Shown here one piece after another: positions 1 through 6,704 of a DNA stretch of 6,929 nucleotides. The translations under genes and the position numbers were made by a program. The stretch is from an uncultured beta proteobacterium (lineage in GTDB: Bacteria; Pseudomonadota; Gammaproteobacteria; Burkholderiales; Burkholderiaceae_C), in the NCBI GenBank assembly GCA_903870955.1, contig CAIQEX010000666.1, positions 1 through 6,929 of the forward strand, in the 5' to 3' direction. A model generated the notes under the pieces. The model ran no database searches. It had not been told where the DNA came from and saw only the letters and a list, made by a program, of their open reading frames with translations. Position 1 is the first letter of the stretch. Each line of letters opens with the position of its first letter.

Positions 1-18
1 CGCCCTACGGACTTGCCG

Positions 19-46
19 AAGTTAAATCAAACGATTGATTTAACTT
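19..46. promoter_or_regulatory. Probable operator for the TetR-family repressor (28-bp palindrome)
   Basis: Two perfect 12-bp inverted arms, AAGTTAAATCAA (19-30) and TTGATTTAACTT (35-46), flank the 4-base centre ACGA. The innermost C-G (32/33) is also self-complementary, so only the A/A pair at 31/34 breaks full symmetry. It lies 15 bases upstream of the repressor gene and just upstream of a -10-like hexamer, covering where the -35 and spacer would be. TetR-family dimers bind palindromes of about this size in their own promoters, so autorepression of the whole operon is the simplest reading. The symmetry is directly visible; the assignment to this repressor is inferred from position. It is AT-rich in a GC-rich neighbourhood. 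Confidence 0.85.
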
Positions 47-48
47 AT

Positions 49-54
49 TACAAT
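49..54 (+). promoter_or_regulatory. Candidate -10 element of the operon promoter
   Basis: TACAAT matches the sigma-70 -10 consensus at five of six bases. Seven bases separate it from the A of the repressor ATG at 62, so transcription would start at or beside the start codon. The -35 is weak: the hexamer at the 17-bp spacing, ATCAAA (26-31), matches three of six and lies inside the palindrome. A repressor on the palindrome would therefore block polymerase. The promoter may also lie further upstream, outside the window. Confidence 0.4.
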
Positions 55-61
55 CCGCCGC

Positions 62-784
62 ATGTCCACCTCCGCACCGCCAGAACAGCCCGCCAAAGCG
101 TTGCGCAGCGACGGTCTGGAAGCGCGCAACCGACTGCTCGATGCGGCACTCACTTTGTTTGCCGACAAGGGTTTCGCCAAAACCTCTACCCGCGAAATTG
201 CACAAGCGGCCCATGCCAACATTGCCTCGATAAGTTACTACTTTGGTGACAAGGAGGGCTTGTACCGCGCCATGTTTGAGGACCCACGGTTCAACCCGCA
301 GATTGACCCCACCCAGGTGGCGCGCAGCGCTCCCCAGGATATACGCAGCACCATCGATATCATGCTGCGGGGCTTTGTCGAACCGCTCAAGGCAGGAGAG
401 CAGGCGCGCCAGTGCATGAAGCTGCATTTCCGTGAAATGGTCGAACCCACGGGCATGTGGCAGGTCGAAATCGATACCAATATCAAACCGGCCCACGAGG
501 CATTGGCCTTGGCATTAGCCCGGTATCTGAATGTGGACGAGGCGGACGACGACATCCACCGCATCGCGTTCCAGATTGCTGGCCTCGGCATCATGCTGCA
601 CGTTGGAATGGACGTGGTGCAGTCGATCCGCCCGGAACTGATTGCCTCCAGTGAGGCACTCGACATCTACCATGCGCGCCTGGTGGACAGTGGTATGGCA
701 CTGGTGGAGGCCGAAGCGGCTCGCCGTGCGCAGCTGAAGAAATCAAAAAACCAAACCCGCCCAAAGGGCAAAAACGCACTATGA
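62..784 (+). CDS. TetR-family transcriptional repressor with CecR/CerR-like C-terminal domain
   Basis: This 240-residue protein is a DNA-binding repressor that probably senses a small ligand and controls the efflux operon it heads. The N-terminal TetR helix-turn-helix spans about residues 20-67: a first helix ARNRLLDAALTLFADKG, then TSTREIAQAA and the recognition segment ANIASISYYFGDKEGLY, with the YYF-KE-LY signature of the family. The C-terminal half (about 90-215), including HFREMVEPTG at 122-131, resembles the CecR/YbiH type of effector domain (DUF1956). The tail (221-237) is unusually basic. The ATG at 62 fits the normal distance to helix 1. It has no Shine-Dalgarno sequence, and an in-frame stop at 41-43 leaves no upstream ATG, GTG or TTG start. 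The stop codon overlaps the next gene's ATG. The ligand is unknown. The family call is firm; the CecR subtype is from recalled resemblance. Confidence 0.93.
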   Translation: MSTSAPPEQPAKALRSDGLEARNRLLDAALTLFADKGFAKTSTREIAQAAHANIASISYYFGDKEGLYRAMFEDPRFNPQIDPTQVARSAPQDIRSTIDIMLRGFVEPLKAGEQARQCMKLHFREMVEPTGMWQVEIDTNIKPAHEALALALARYLNVDEADDDIHRIAFQIAGLGIMLHVGMDVVQSIRPELIASSEALDIYHARLVDSGMALVEAEAARRAQLKKSKNQTRPKGKNAL

Positions 785-2208
785 AAATGCGCCTATCTCG
801 TTACCTGGGAGTCGCTGCGTTGCTCGCGCTAGCGGCTTGCTCCACGCCTAACCTGCTCCCCCCCTCAAAAGTATCCGCGCCTATCGCGGACAGTTGGCAG
901 GCCCCCCTGCCACACCAGGGTGCATTGGGAGCCTTGAGTCAATGGTGGCAACAACAAGGCGACCCGTTTTTAGTGGAACTGATTGAGGCTGCGCAGGCCG
1001 CAAGTCCGACGGTGGCCAATGCACTCAGCCGCATTGAGGATGCACACGCCAAGCAAGCCACCGCCTATGCGGCCCTGGTGCCCAACCTCAGTGCCCAGGC
1101 CAGTGCGACGCGCGGCGTGACGCAACCCCAGGTGCCGGCGGCCACCACGCTGCAAGGCGGGCTGCAGGCGTCCTGGGAGTTGGACTTGGTGGGAGCCAAC
1201 CGCGCGGTAAACAATGCCGCAGCAGCCCAAGTTGAGGGTAGCCGCGCCCAGTGGCACGATGCCCGCGTATCGGTTGCCGCCGAGGTTGCCAACCTCTATT
1301 ACGCCCAAGCCAGTTGCCTGCAATTGTTGGAGATTGCCAGGCTGGACACGCTATCTCAGCGCGAGACCGCGCGTCTTGCAGACATCAATTCAAAAGCCGG
1401 CTTTACCGGCACATCGGTGGCCGCGTTGGCGCATGCCAGTGCCGCCGACAGCAACAACCGGATGTTGCAGCAATCCACCCAATGCGACATCCATACCAAA
1501 TCCTTGGTGGCGCTGACCGGCATTCCAGAGCCCGAGTTGCGCAAGAAGCAGGCCGTGGCCTTCGCGCAACCCGTCAAGGCCTTGCCCCTGGCAGTGACCA
1601 GCGTACCGGCTCAAACCATCGCACAGCGTCCGGACATCTTTGCCGCCGAGCGTGATGTGGTGGTGGCTGCAGCCGTCGTGGGTCGATCCAAGGCCCAACG
1701 CTATCCCAGTCTGAGCCTGAACGGTTCCATCGGTGCCCTGCGTGTCAGCAGCGGCGGTGTGGATCAAAACGAGTCGACCTGGTCATTTGGCCCACTCTCG
1801 GTCAGTCTGCCTTTGTATGACGGGGGTCAGCGCGTGGCGGCAGTCAAGTCGTCAGAGGCCGCCTATCAGGCCAGCATTTTCAGTTACCAGGCCAAAGTCC
1901 GTCAGGCCGTGCGGGAAGTAGAAGAGGCATTGATCACCCTGCAAAGCACGGAGGCGCGCGAGTCGGACGCCCAATCTTCCGCCCAGGGCTATGCCACATC
2001 CCGCGATGCCACGCAGGCCCGCTATGACCGGGGTCTGGCCAGCTTGATCGAGGTAGAGGATGCACGGCGTCTGGCGCTGTCGGCACGCTCGGCCCAAGTC
2101 AATTTGCAGCTCCAGCGCAACCAGGCCTGGGTGGCGCTTTACCGCGCATCGGGTGGCGGTTTTGAGCCCGCCCAGGCCAGCGAACCTGTCTTGGCAGGCG
2201 CCCACTAA
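781..2208 (+). CDS. Outer-membrane factor lipoprotein of a tripartite efflux system (OprM/NodT type)
   Basis: This 475-residue channel protein would form the trimeric outer-membrane and periplasmic tunnel of the pump. A lipoprotein signal is clear: basic start, hydrophobic stretch LGVAALLALAAC, and lipobox LAAC with the acylated cysteine at residue 20. Family landmarks are SWELDLVGANRA (131-141), the RPDIFAAERDV segment (283-293) ahead of YPSLSLNGSIG (308-318), and the repeat-half motif ARYDRGLASLIEVEDARR (413-430). Length is normal for NodT/OprM proteins, and two TolC-type repeats are implied by the long helical stretches. The ATG at 781 overlaps the repressor's TGA as ATGA, so translation is probably coupled; a weak AAGGG (764-768) lies 12 nt upstream. 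A second ATG at 787 would also keep the signal peptide. Confidence 0.94.
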   Translation: MKMRLSRYLGVAALLALAACSTPNLLPPSKVSAPIADSWQAPLPHQGALGALSQWWQQQGDPFLVELIEAAQAASPTVANALSRIEDAHAKQATAYAALVPNLSAQASATRGVTQPQVPAATTLQGGLQASWELDLVGANRAVNNAAAAQVEGSRAQWHDARVSVAAEVANLYYAQASCLQLLEIARLDTLSQRETARLADINSKAGFTGTSVAALAHASAADSNNRMLQQSTQCDIHTKSLVALTGIPEPELRKKQAVAFAQPVKALPLAVTSVPAQTIAQRPDIFAAERDVVVAAAVVGRSKAQRYPSLSLNGSIGALRVSSGGVDQNESTWSFGPLSVSLPLYDGGQRVAAVKSSEAAYQASIFSYQAKVRQAVREVEEALITLQSTEARESDAQSSAQGYATSRDATQARYDRGLASLIEVEDARRLALSARSAQVNLQLQRNQAWVALYRASGGGFEPAQASEPVLAGAH

Positions 2209-2285
2209 ACGGCTGCAACCGCAACCCGGACGCCACCTTGCGCCCGCCCCCCTTTTTTGATTTTGTCGTGAAGCGAGAACCCACC
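2209..2285 (+). other. 77-nt gap between channel and adaptor genes with a C6T6 tract
   Basis: This is the only sizeable gap inside the operon. It holds a tandem GCAACC pair (2215-2226) and a run of six C followed by six T (2247-2258). No convincing GC-rich hairpin precedes the T run, so I do not call an intrinsic terminator. An open frame from a TTG at 2238 joins the adaptor frame, but its added residues are not signal-like and the ATG at 2286 is preferred. No good promoter hexamer pair is evident. Confidence 0.5.
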
Positions 2286-3470
2286 ATGAACCGTTTTCAA
2301 ATGAAACCCCTGAACGCTGCGTTGCTGGCGGCCAGCCTTGCCGTTGTGGCGGCCCTTACGCTTTTTGCCACGCGCAGCCAGGCGGCAGATGAAGCCAAAC
2401 CGGCCGCGGCTGCCAAAGCTGCGCTCACGGTGTCTTTGGTGCAGGCCAAAAGCACCCAATTGCCCATCAAGCTCGCCGCCAATGGCGGTATGGCTGCGTG
2501 GCAGGAGGCCAGCATCGGTGCCGAGAACAATGGCCTTCGCGTGGCCGAACTGAAAGCCGGCGTGGGCGACAGCGTGCAGCGTGGTCAGGTGCTGGCCACC
2601 TTCGCCACCGAGTCCATCCAGGCTGACGTGGCGCTGGCCCGCGCGGCCCTGGCAGAAGCCCAGGCCAATGCTGCGGACGCGCAAGCCAACGCCGACCGCG
2701 CACGCGCCGTGCAAGGCAGCGGGTCGGTCAGTGCGCAGCAGGTCAGTCAGTATTTGACCCAGGAACAAACCTCCAAAGCCCGCGTCGATTCGGCCAAGGC
2801 CCAACTCGACGCGCAACTGCTGCGCCTGAAGCAAACCCAGGTTGTGGCCCCCGACGGCGGCATCATCTCGGCCCGCAATGCGACCGTGGGCGCCGTGGTG
2901 GGGACTGGAACAGAACTCTTCAAACTCATTCGCCAGGGACGCTTGGAGTGGCGCGCGGAAGTCACCTCGTCCGAGCTGAGCCGCATACCCAGCGGGACCA
3001 GCGTGGTGGTGACCGCACCCGGTGGTGCCAAACGCAAAGGCAAGGTGCGCATGCTGGCCCCCACGGTCGATGCAGCCACACGCAACGGGTTGGTCTATGT
3101 GGATTTGCTGGGTCCTGTGGATGGCGGCACTGCATCGGTCGGCGCCTTCAAGCCCGGCATGTATGCGCGCGGTGAGTTTGAGCTTGGCAATTCCGGTGCC
3201 TTGACGGTGCCGCAAACAGCGGTGGTGGTGCGGGATGGTTTCAGTTACGTGTACCGGGTCGGTGACGACAAACGGGTGAGCCAACTCAAGGTACAAACCG
3301 GCCGCATCGTGGGTGAACAGGTTGAAATCCAGAGTGGCGTAAAACCCGAAGACAAACTGGTGCTCAGTGGCGGCAGTTTTCTGAGCGACGGTGATCTGGT
3401 CAAGGTCGTGGAGGGTGCGTCGCCTGCAGCGAAACCTGCCGCAACCCCCTCCTCAACACCGGCCAAGTAA
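2286..3470 (+). CDS. Periplasmic adaptor (membrane fusion protein) of RND efflux pump
   Basis: This 394-residue adaptor links the RND pump to the outer-membrane channel. The N-terminus has a hydrophobic export or anchor segment (about 10-28) and a plausible signal-peptidase site after RSQA (30-33). There is no lipobox cysteine, so it is not a lipoprotein. The domains run in the usual order: the first lipoyl half with GVGDSVQRGQVLA (92-104), an alanine-rich alpha-hairpin (about 111-182), the second lipoyl half VVAPDGGIISARNATVG (186-202), a beta-barrel (about 219-300) containing FKPGMYARGEF (288-298), and a membrane-proximal domain including VPQTAVVVRDG (308-318). An Ala/Pro/Lys-rich tail ends the protein. 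I chose the ATG at 2286 because it gives a proper signal sequence and is preceded by GCGAGAA (2273-2279), a weak ribosome site. The stop overlaps the next gene's ribosome site. Confidence 0.93.
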   Translation: MNRFQMKPLNAALLAASLAVVAALTLFATRSQAADEAKPAAAAKAALTVSLVQAKSTQLPIKLAANGGMAAWQEASIGAENNGLRVAELKAGVGDSVQRGQVLATFATESIQADVALARAALAEAQANAADAQANADRARAVQGSGSVSAQQVSQYLTQEQTSKARVDSAKAQLDAQLLRLKQTQVVAPDGGIISARNATVGAVVGTGTELFKLIRQGRLEWRAEVTSSELSRIPSGTSVVVTAPGGAKRKGKVRMLAPTVDAATRNGLVYVDLLGPVDGGTASVGAFKPGMYARGEFELGNSGALTVPQTAVVVRDGFSYVYRVGDDKRVSQLKVQTGRIVGEQVEIQSGVKPEDKLVLSGGSFLSDGDLVKVVEGASPAAKPAATPSSTPAK

Positions 3471-3474
3471 GGAG
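3469..3474 (+). promoter_or_regulatory. Ribosome binding site of the RND pump gene
   Basis: AAGGAG lies five bases before the ATG at 3480 and overlaps the adaptor's TAA stop (3468-3470). It is the best Shine-Dalgarno sequence in the operon, so ribosomes ending the adaptor could start the pump directly. This fixes the pump start. Confidence 0.8.
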
Positions 3475-3479
3475 CCTCC

Positions 3480-6400
3480 ATGAACGTCTCCGCCTGGTCG
3501 ATCAAGAACCCCATTCCGGCGGTCATGCTCTTCGTGATGCTGACCTTTGCCGGCATGCTGGCTTTTAACTCCATGAAGGTGCAGCAGTTCCCAGATCTGG
3601 AACTGCCCACCGTTTCTGTTACCGCTTCTTTGCCCGGTGCCGCTCCGGCTCAGCTCGAAACCGAAGTTGCCCGCAAACTTGAAAACGCCATTGCACCGCT
3701 GCAGGGCATCAAAAACATTTACACCAAGGTGCAGGATGGAGGCGTTACGGTCACGGCCGAGTTCCGCCTGGAAAAGCCGACACAGGAGGCGGTAGATGAC
3801 GTGCGCAGTGCCGTGCAAGGGGTGCGCAGTGAACTGCCTTCCGACGTACGCGATCCGGTCATCAGCAAAATGAACCTGTCGGGTGCGCCCATCCTGGCCT
3901 TCACCGTGCGTGCGCCCAGCATGGACGACGAGGCCTTGAGTTGGTTCGTTGACAACACGGTGGCGCGGCGATTGCTGGGCTTGCGCGGTGTCGGCTCGGT
4001 GGTGCGTGTGGGGGGTGTCAATCGCCAGATCGATGTGGCGCTGGACCCCATGAAACTACAAAGCCTGGGCGCCACGGCGGCGGATATTTCACGCCAGCTC
4101 AAACAGGTACAGACCGAGAGCGCGGGCGGGCGGGCCGACCTCGGCGGCAGCGAGCAGCCCATGCGCACACTGGCCACCGTCAAGACGGCTGATGAGCTGT
4201 CCCGTATGGAACTGGTGTTGAGCAACGGGCAGCGGCTGCGTTTGTCAGATGTCGCCACCATCAAAGACACCATTGCCGAACCGCGCGCGCTGGCCATGCT
4301 GAATGGCAAACCGGTGGTGGGTTTCGAAATTACCCGCAGCAAAGGGGCCAGTGAAGTGGAAGTCGGTGCCGCTGTAACCGCCGCCCTGAATGAACTAAAA
4401 CAACAGCACCCGGATCTGGAACTGACCGAGGCCTTCAATTTTGTGCAGCCGGTAGCCGAGGAGTACGAAAGCTCGCTCACCATGTTGCTCGAGGGCGCTG
4501 TGCTGGCGGTGATCGTGGTCTGGCTGTTCTTGCGCAATGTGCGCGCCACCTTTGTGTCCGCAGTGGCCCTGCCCCTCTCCGTCATTCCCGCATTTATTGG
4601 CATGGCCTATCTGGGCTTTACCGTCAACACCGTCACGCTGCTGGCGTTATCACTGGTGATTGGCGTGCTGGTGGACGATGCGATTGTGGAAGTCGAAAAC
4701 ATCGAGCGGCACCTGAACATGGGCAAGTCGCCCTACCAGGCGGCCATGGAAGCGGCTGACGAAATCGGCTTGGCGGTGATTGCCACCACCTTCACCTTGA
4801 TCGCGGTGTTTTTGCCCACGGCCTTTATGGCCGGCATTCCAGGCAAATTCTTCAAACAATTCGGCTGGACTGCGGCACTGGCCGTGTTTGCCTCACTGGT
4901 GGTGGCGCGGGTGCTGACCCCCATGATGGCGGCCTACATCATGAAGCGCAGCCCGCGTCCGCACAAAGACCCGTTCTGGATGGCGGCCTACATCCGTGCC
5001 AGCAAATGGGCCTTGAGTCACCGGTGGATCACCCTGGCGGCGGCGGGTGCCTTCTTTGTGGGATCCATCATGCTGATTCCGCTGTTACCCAAAGGCTTTA
5101 TTCCGCCCGATGACAACTCGCAAACCCAGGTTTACATTGAGCTGGCGCCCGGTTCCACGCTCACGCAAACCCGTGATGCCGCCGAAGCCGCACGCCAGTT
5201 GCTCAACAAGGTGGAGCACATCCACAGCGTCTACACCACGATTGGCGGAGGTGCTGCCGGGTCAGACCCTTTTGCACCGGCAGGCAACAGCGAAGTGCGC
5301 AAAGCCACACTGACCATTTTGCTGACCGAGCGCGGCAAACGTCCACGCAAGCAGTTGATTGAAAACAACATTCGCGCCGCGCTGTCCGAGTTACCCGGCG
5401 TGCGCAGCAAGGTGGGTCTGGGGGGCTCGGGTGAGAAATACCAACTGGTGCTCACCGGTGAAGACCCGCAGGCTCTGGCCACTGCCGCCGCCGCCGTCGA
5501 AAAAGACCTGCGCACCATTCCCGGCCTTGGCAGCATCACCTCCAGTGCCAGCTTGATCCGCTCGGAAATTGCCGTTCGACCCGACTTTGCCCGTGCCGCC
5601 GACCTCGGTGTAACCAGCAGCGCCATTGGCGAAACCCTACGCATTGCCACCGTGGGCGACTACGACACATCGGTGGCCAAACTCAACTTGAGCCAACGCC
5701 AGGTGCCCATCATGGTCAAGCTGGACCAAACTGCCCGACAGGATTTGGAACTGCTGGGCCGGCTGTCGGTACCGGGTGTCAAGGGCCCGGTCATGCTGAG
5801 CCAGGTGGCGACATTGGAAATGACCGGCGGCCCGGCCGTCATCGACCGCCTCAACCGCAGCCGCAATATCACTTTTGAGGTGGAACTCTCTGGCGCGGCG
5901 CTGGGCGACGTGACCGCCGCCGTGGACAAATTGCCCAGTATCAAAAACCTGCCAGCTGGTGTGAAGCAACTCGCCTTGGGCGACGCCGAAGTGATGGGTG
6001 AGCTTTTTGCCAGTTTCGGCCTGGCCATGCTGACGGGCGTGCTGTGCATTTACATCGTACTGGTGCTGTTGTTCAAGGATTTCTTGCACCCCTTCACCAT
6101 CCTCGCCGCTCTGCCGCTTTCCTTGGGTGGTGCGTTTGTGGGTTTGCTGGTGGCGGACAAGAGTTTCTCCATGCCCTCGTTGATCGGACTGATCATGCTG
6201 ATGGGCATTGCCACCAAAAATTCCATTTTGCTGGTGGAGTACGCGATTCTGGCCCGACGCGGCAGCGACGGAAGTGATGGTCACCCCGTTGCCGCTCCCA
6301 TGAGCCGCTTTGACGCACTGATTGACGCCTGCCACAAGCGCGCCCGACCGATTGTCATGACCACCATTGCCATGGGTGCGGGCATGGTGCCACTGGCCGT

Positions 6401-6569
6401 CGGCTGGGGTAGCGCTGACAGCAGCTTCAGAAGCCCGATGGCCGTGGCCGTGATTGGCGGTTTGATCACCTCCACCGTACTCAGCCTGTTGGTGATTCCG
6501 TCGGTGTTTACCGTGATGGATGATTTTGAAAAGCTGATGGGCAGACTGTTTAAGCGCCACAAAAAGTAA
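3480..6569 (+). CDS. RND multidrug efflux pump, inner-membrane subunit (AcrB/HAE1 type)
   Basis: This 1029-residue proton-driven transporter is the engine of the pump and is near the usual family length (AcrB about 1049). It has 12 membrane segments in two halves: TM1 (about 11-31), a porter and docking loop to about 330, TM2-6 (335-490), TM7 (516-537), a second loop to about 840, then TM8-12 (842-1012). The proton relay is complete: the Asp pair D399/D400 in VLVDDAIVEVEN, K913 in GIATKNSILLVEYA, and R954 with T961 in KRARPIVMTT, matching AcrB D407/D408, K940, R971 and T978. Other HAE1 signatures are LPTVSVTASLPGAAP after TM1 and FLPTAFMAG in TM5-6. The second porter loop has a glycine-rich turn IGGGAAGSDPFAPAGNSE (588-605) and looks poor in aromatic residues. 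The relay argues for organic substrates rather than metal ions (HME type); the actual substrate cannot be read. Confidence 0.96.
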   Translation: MNVSAWSIKNPIPAVMLFVMLTFAGMLAFNSMKVQQFPDLELPTVSVTASLPGAAPAQLETEVARKLENAIAPLQGIKNIYTKVQDGGVTVTAEFRLEKPTQEAVDDVRSAVQGVRSELPSDVRDPVISKMNLSGAPILAFTVRAPSMDDEALSWFVDNTVARRLLGLRGVGSVVRVGGVNRQIDVALDPMKLQSLGATAADISRQLKQVQTESAGGRADLGGSEQPMRTLATVKTADELSRMELVLSNGQRLRLSDVATIKDTIAEPRALAMLNGKPVVGFEITRSKGASEVEVGAAVTAALNELKQQHPDLELTEAFNFVQPVAEEYESSLTMLLEGAVLAVIVVWLFLRNVRATFVSAVALPLSVIPAFIGMAYLGFTVNTVTLLALSLVIGVLVDDAIVEVENIERHLNMGKSPYQAAMEAADEIGLAVIATTFTLIAVFLPTAFMAGIPGKFFKQFGWTAALAVFASLVVARVLTPMMAAYIMKRSPRPHKDPFWMAAYIRASKWALSHRWITLAAAGAFFVGSIMLIPLLPKGFIPPDDNSQTQVYIELAPGSTLTQTRDAAEAARQLLNKVEHIHSVYTTIGGGAAGSDPFAPAGNSEVRKATLTILLTERGKRPRKQLIENNIRAALSELPGVRSKVGLGGSGEKYQLVLTGEDPQALATAAAAVEKDLRTIPGLGSITSSASLIRSEIAVRPDFARAADLGVTSSAIGETLRIATVGDYDTSVAKLNLSQRQVPIMVKLDQTARQDLELLGRLSVPGVKGPVMLSQVATLEMTGGPAVIDRLNRSRNITFEVELSGAALGDVTAAVDKLPSIKNLPAGVKQLALGDAEVMGELFASFGLAMLTGVLCIYIVLVLLFKDFLHPFTILAALPLSLGGAFVGLLVADKSFSMPSLIGLIMLMGIATKNSILLVEYAILARRGSDGSDGHPVAAPMSRFDALIDACHKRARPIVMTTIAMGAGMVPLAVGWGSADSSFRSPMAVAVIGGLITSTVLSLLVIPSVFTVMDDFEKLMGRLFKRHKK

Positions 6570-6586
6570 TAGGGGTGAATGGCGCT
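6553..6586 (+). other. Candidate stem-loop around the pump gene stop codon
   Basis: AGCGCCA (6553-6559) and TGGCGCT (6580-6586) form a perfect 7-bp stem with a 20-base loop that contains the TAA stop. No T run follows, so it is not a standard intrinsic terminator; it could protect the 3' end of the message or be chance. Confidence 0.25.
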
Positions 6587-6704
6587 GGAATCCAAGTAAT
6601 ATGGATGACAATTTGCGATACGGGAGGCAGGGTATTTAGAACAGTGCCACTCCGGGCTGGGTGTGACACCACGCCGGATACTCCTGTGCCGTAGCAACCA
6701 TTTG
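6570..6704 (+). other. Intergenic region between pump and PAS gene
   Basis: No gene is recognised in these 135 bases. The frame of the next gene is open back to a TGA at 6606-6608, but the upstream codons do not read like protein. There is an SD-like GGGAGG (6622-6627) with no start codon at a proper distance in a long frame. An imperfect hairpin (6652-6677) has CCGG/CCGG outer arms and GGTG/CACC inner arms, without a following T run. I find no strong promoter pair, so whether the PAS gene is read from the pump operon or its own promoter is open. Confidence 0.5.

Noticed and set aside
740..746. AAATCAA half-site, and TTGATTT at 2257-2263, as extra operator copies
   Set aside because: Each is a single half-site in an A- or T-rich run with no matching second arm; chance explains them.
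2205..3296. Long minus-strand open frame of 363 codons opposite the adaptor gene
   Set aside because: Its product is rich in His, Gly and Arg with no recognisable domain, it lies fully antisense to a convincing adaptor gene, and long antisense frames are expected in GC-rich DNA.
3471..3479. GGAGCCTCC as a hairpin hiding the pump ribosome site
   Set aside because: Four-base arms with one loop base cannot fold into a stable hairpin.
3719..4603. Minus-strand open frame of 294 codons opposite the first half of the pump
   Set aside because: A Ser/Thr/Arg-rich shadow with no domain, antisense to conserved RND sequence.
5637..6611. Minus-strand open frame of 324 codons opposite the end of the pump gene
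   Set aside because: It is antisense to well-conserved RND membrane segments; its His/Gln/Gly-rich composition is typical of a shadow frame.
6660..6670. GGTGTGACACC palindrome as a regulator site
   Set aside because: It is an 11-base odd palindrome with five-base arms and no promoter beside it; too short to support a site.
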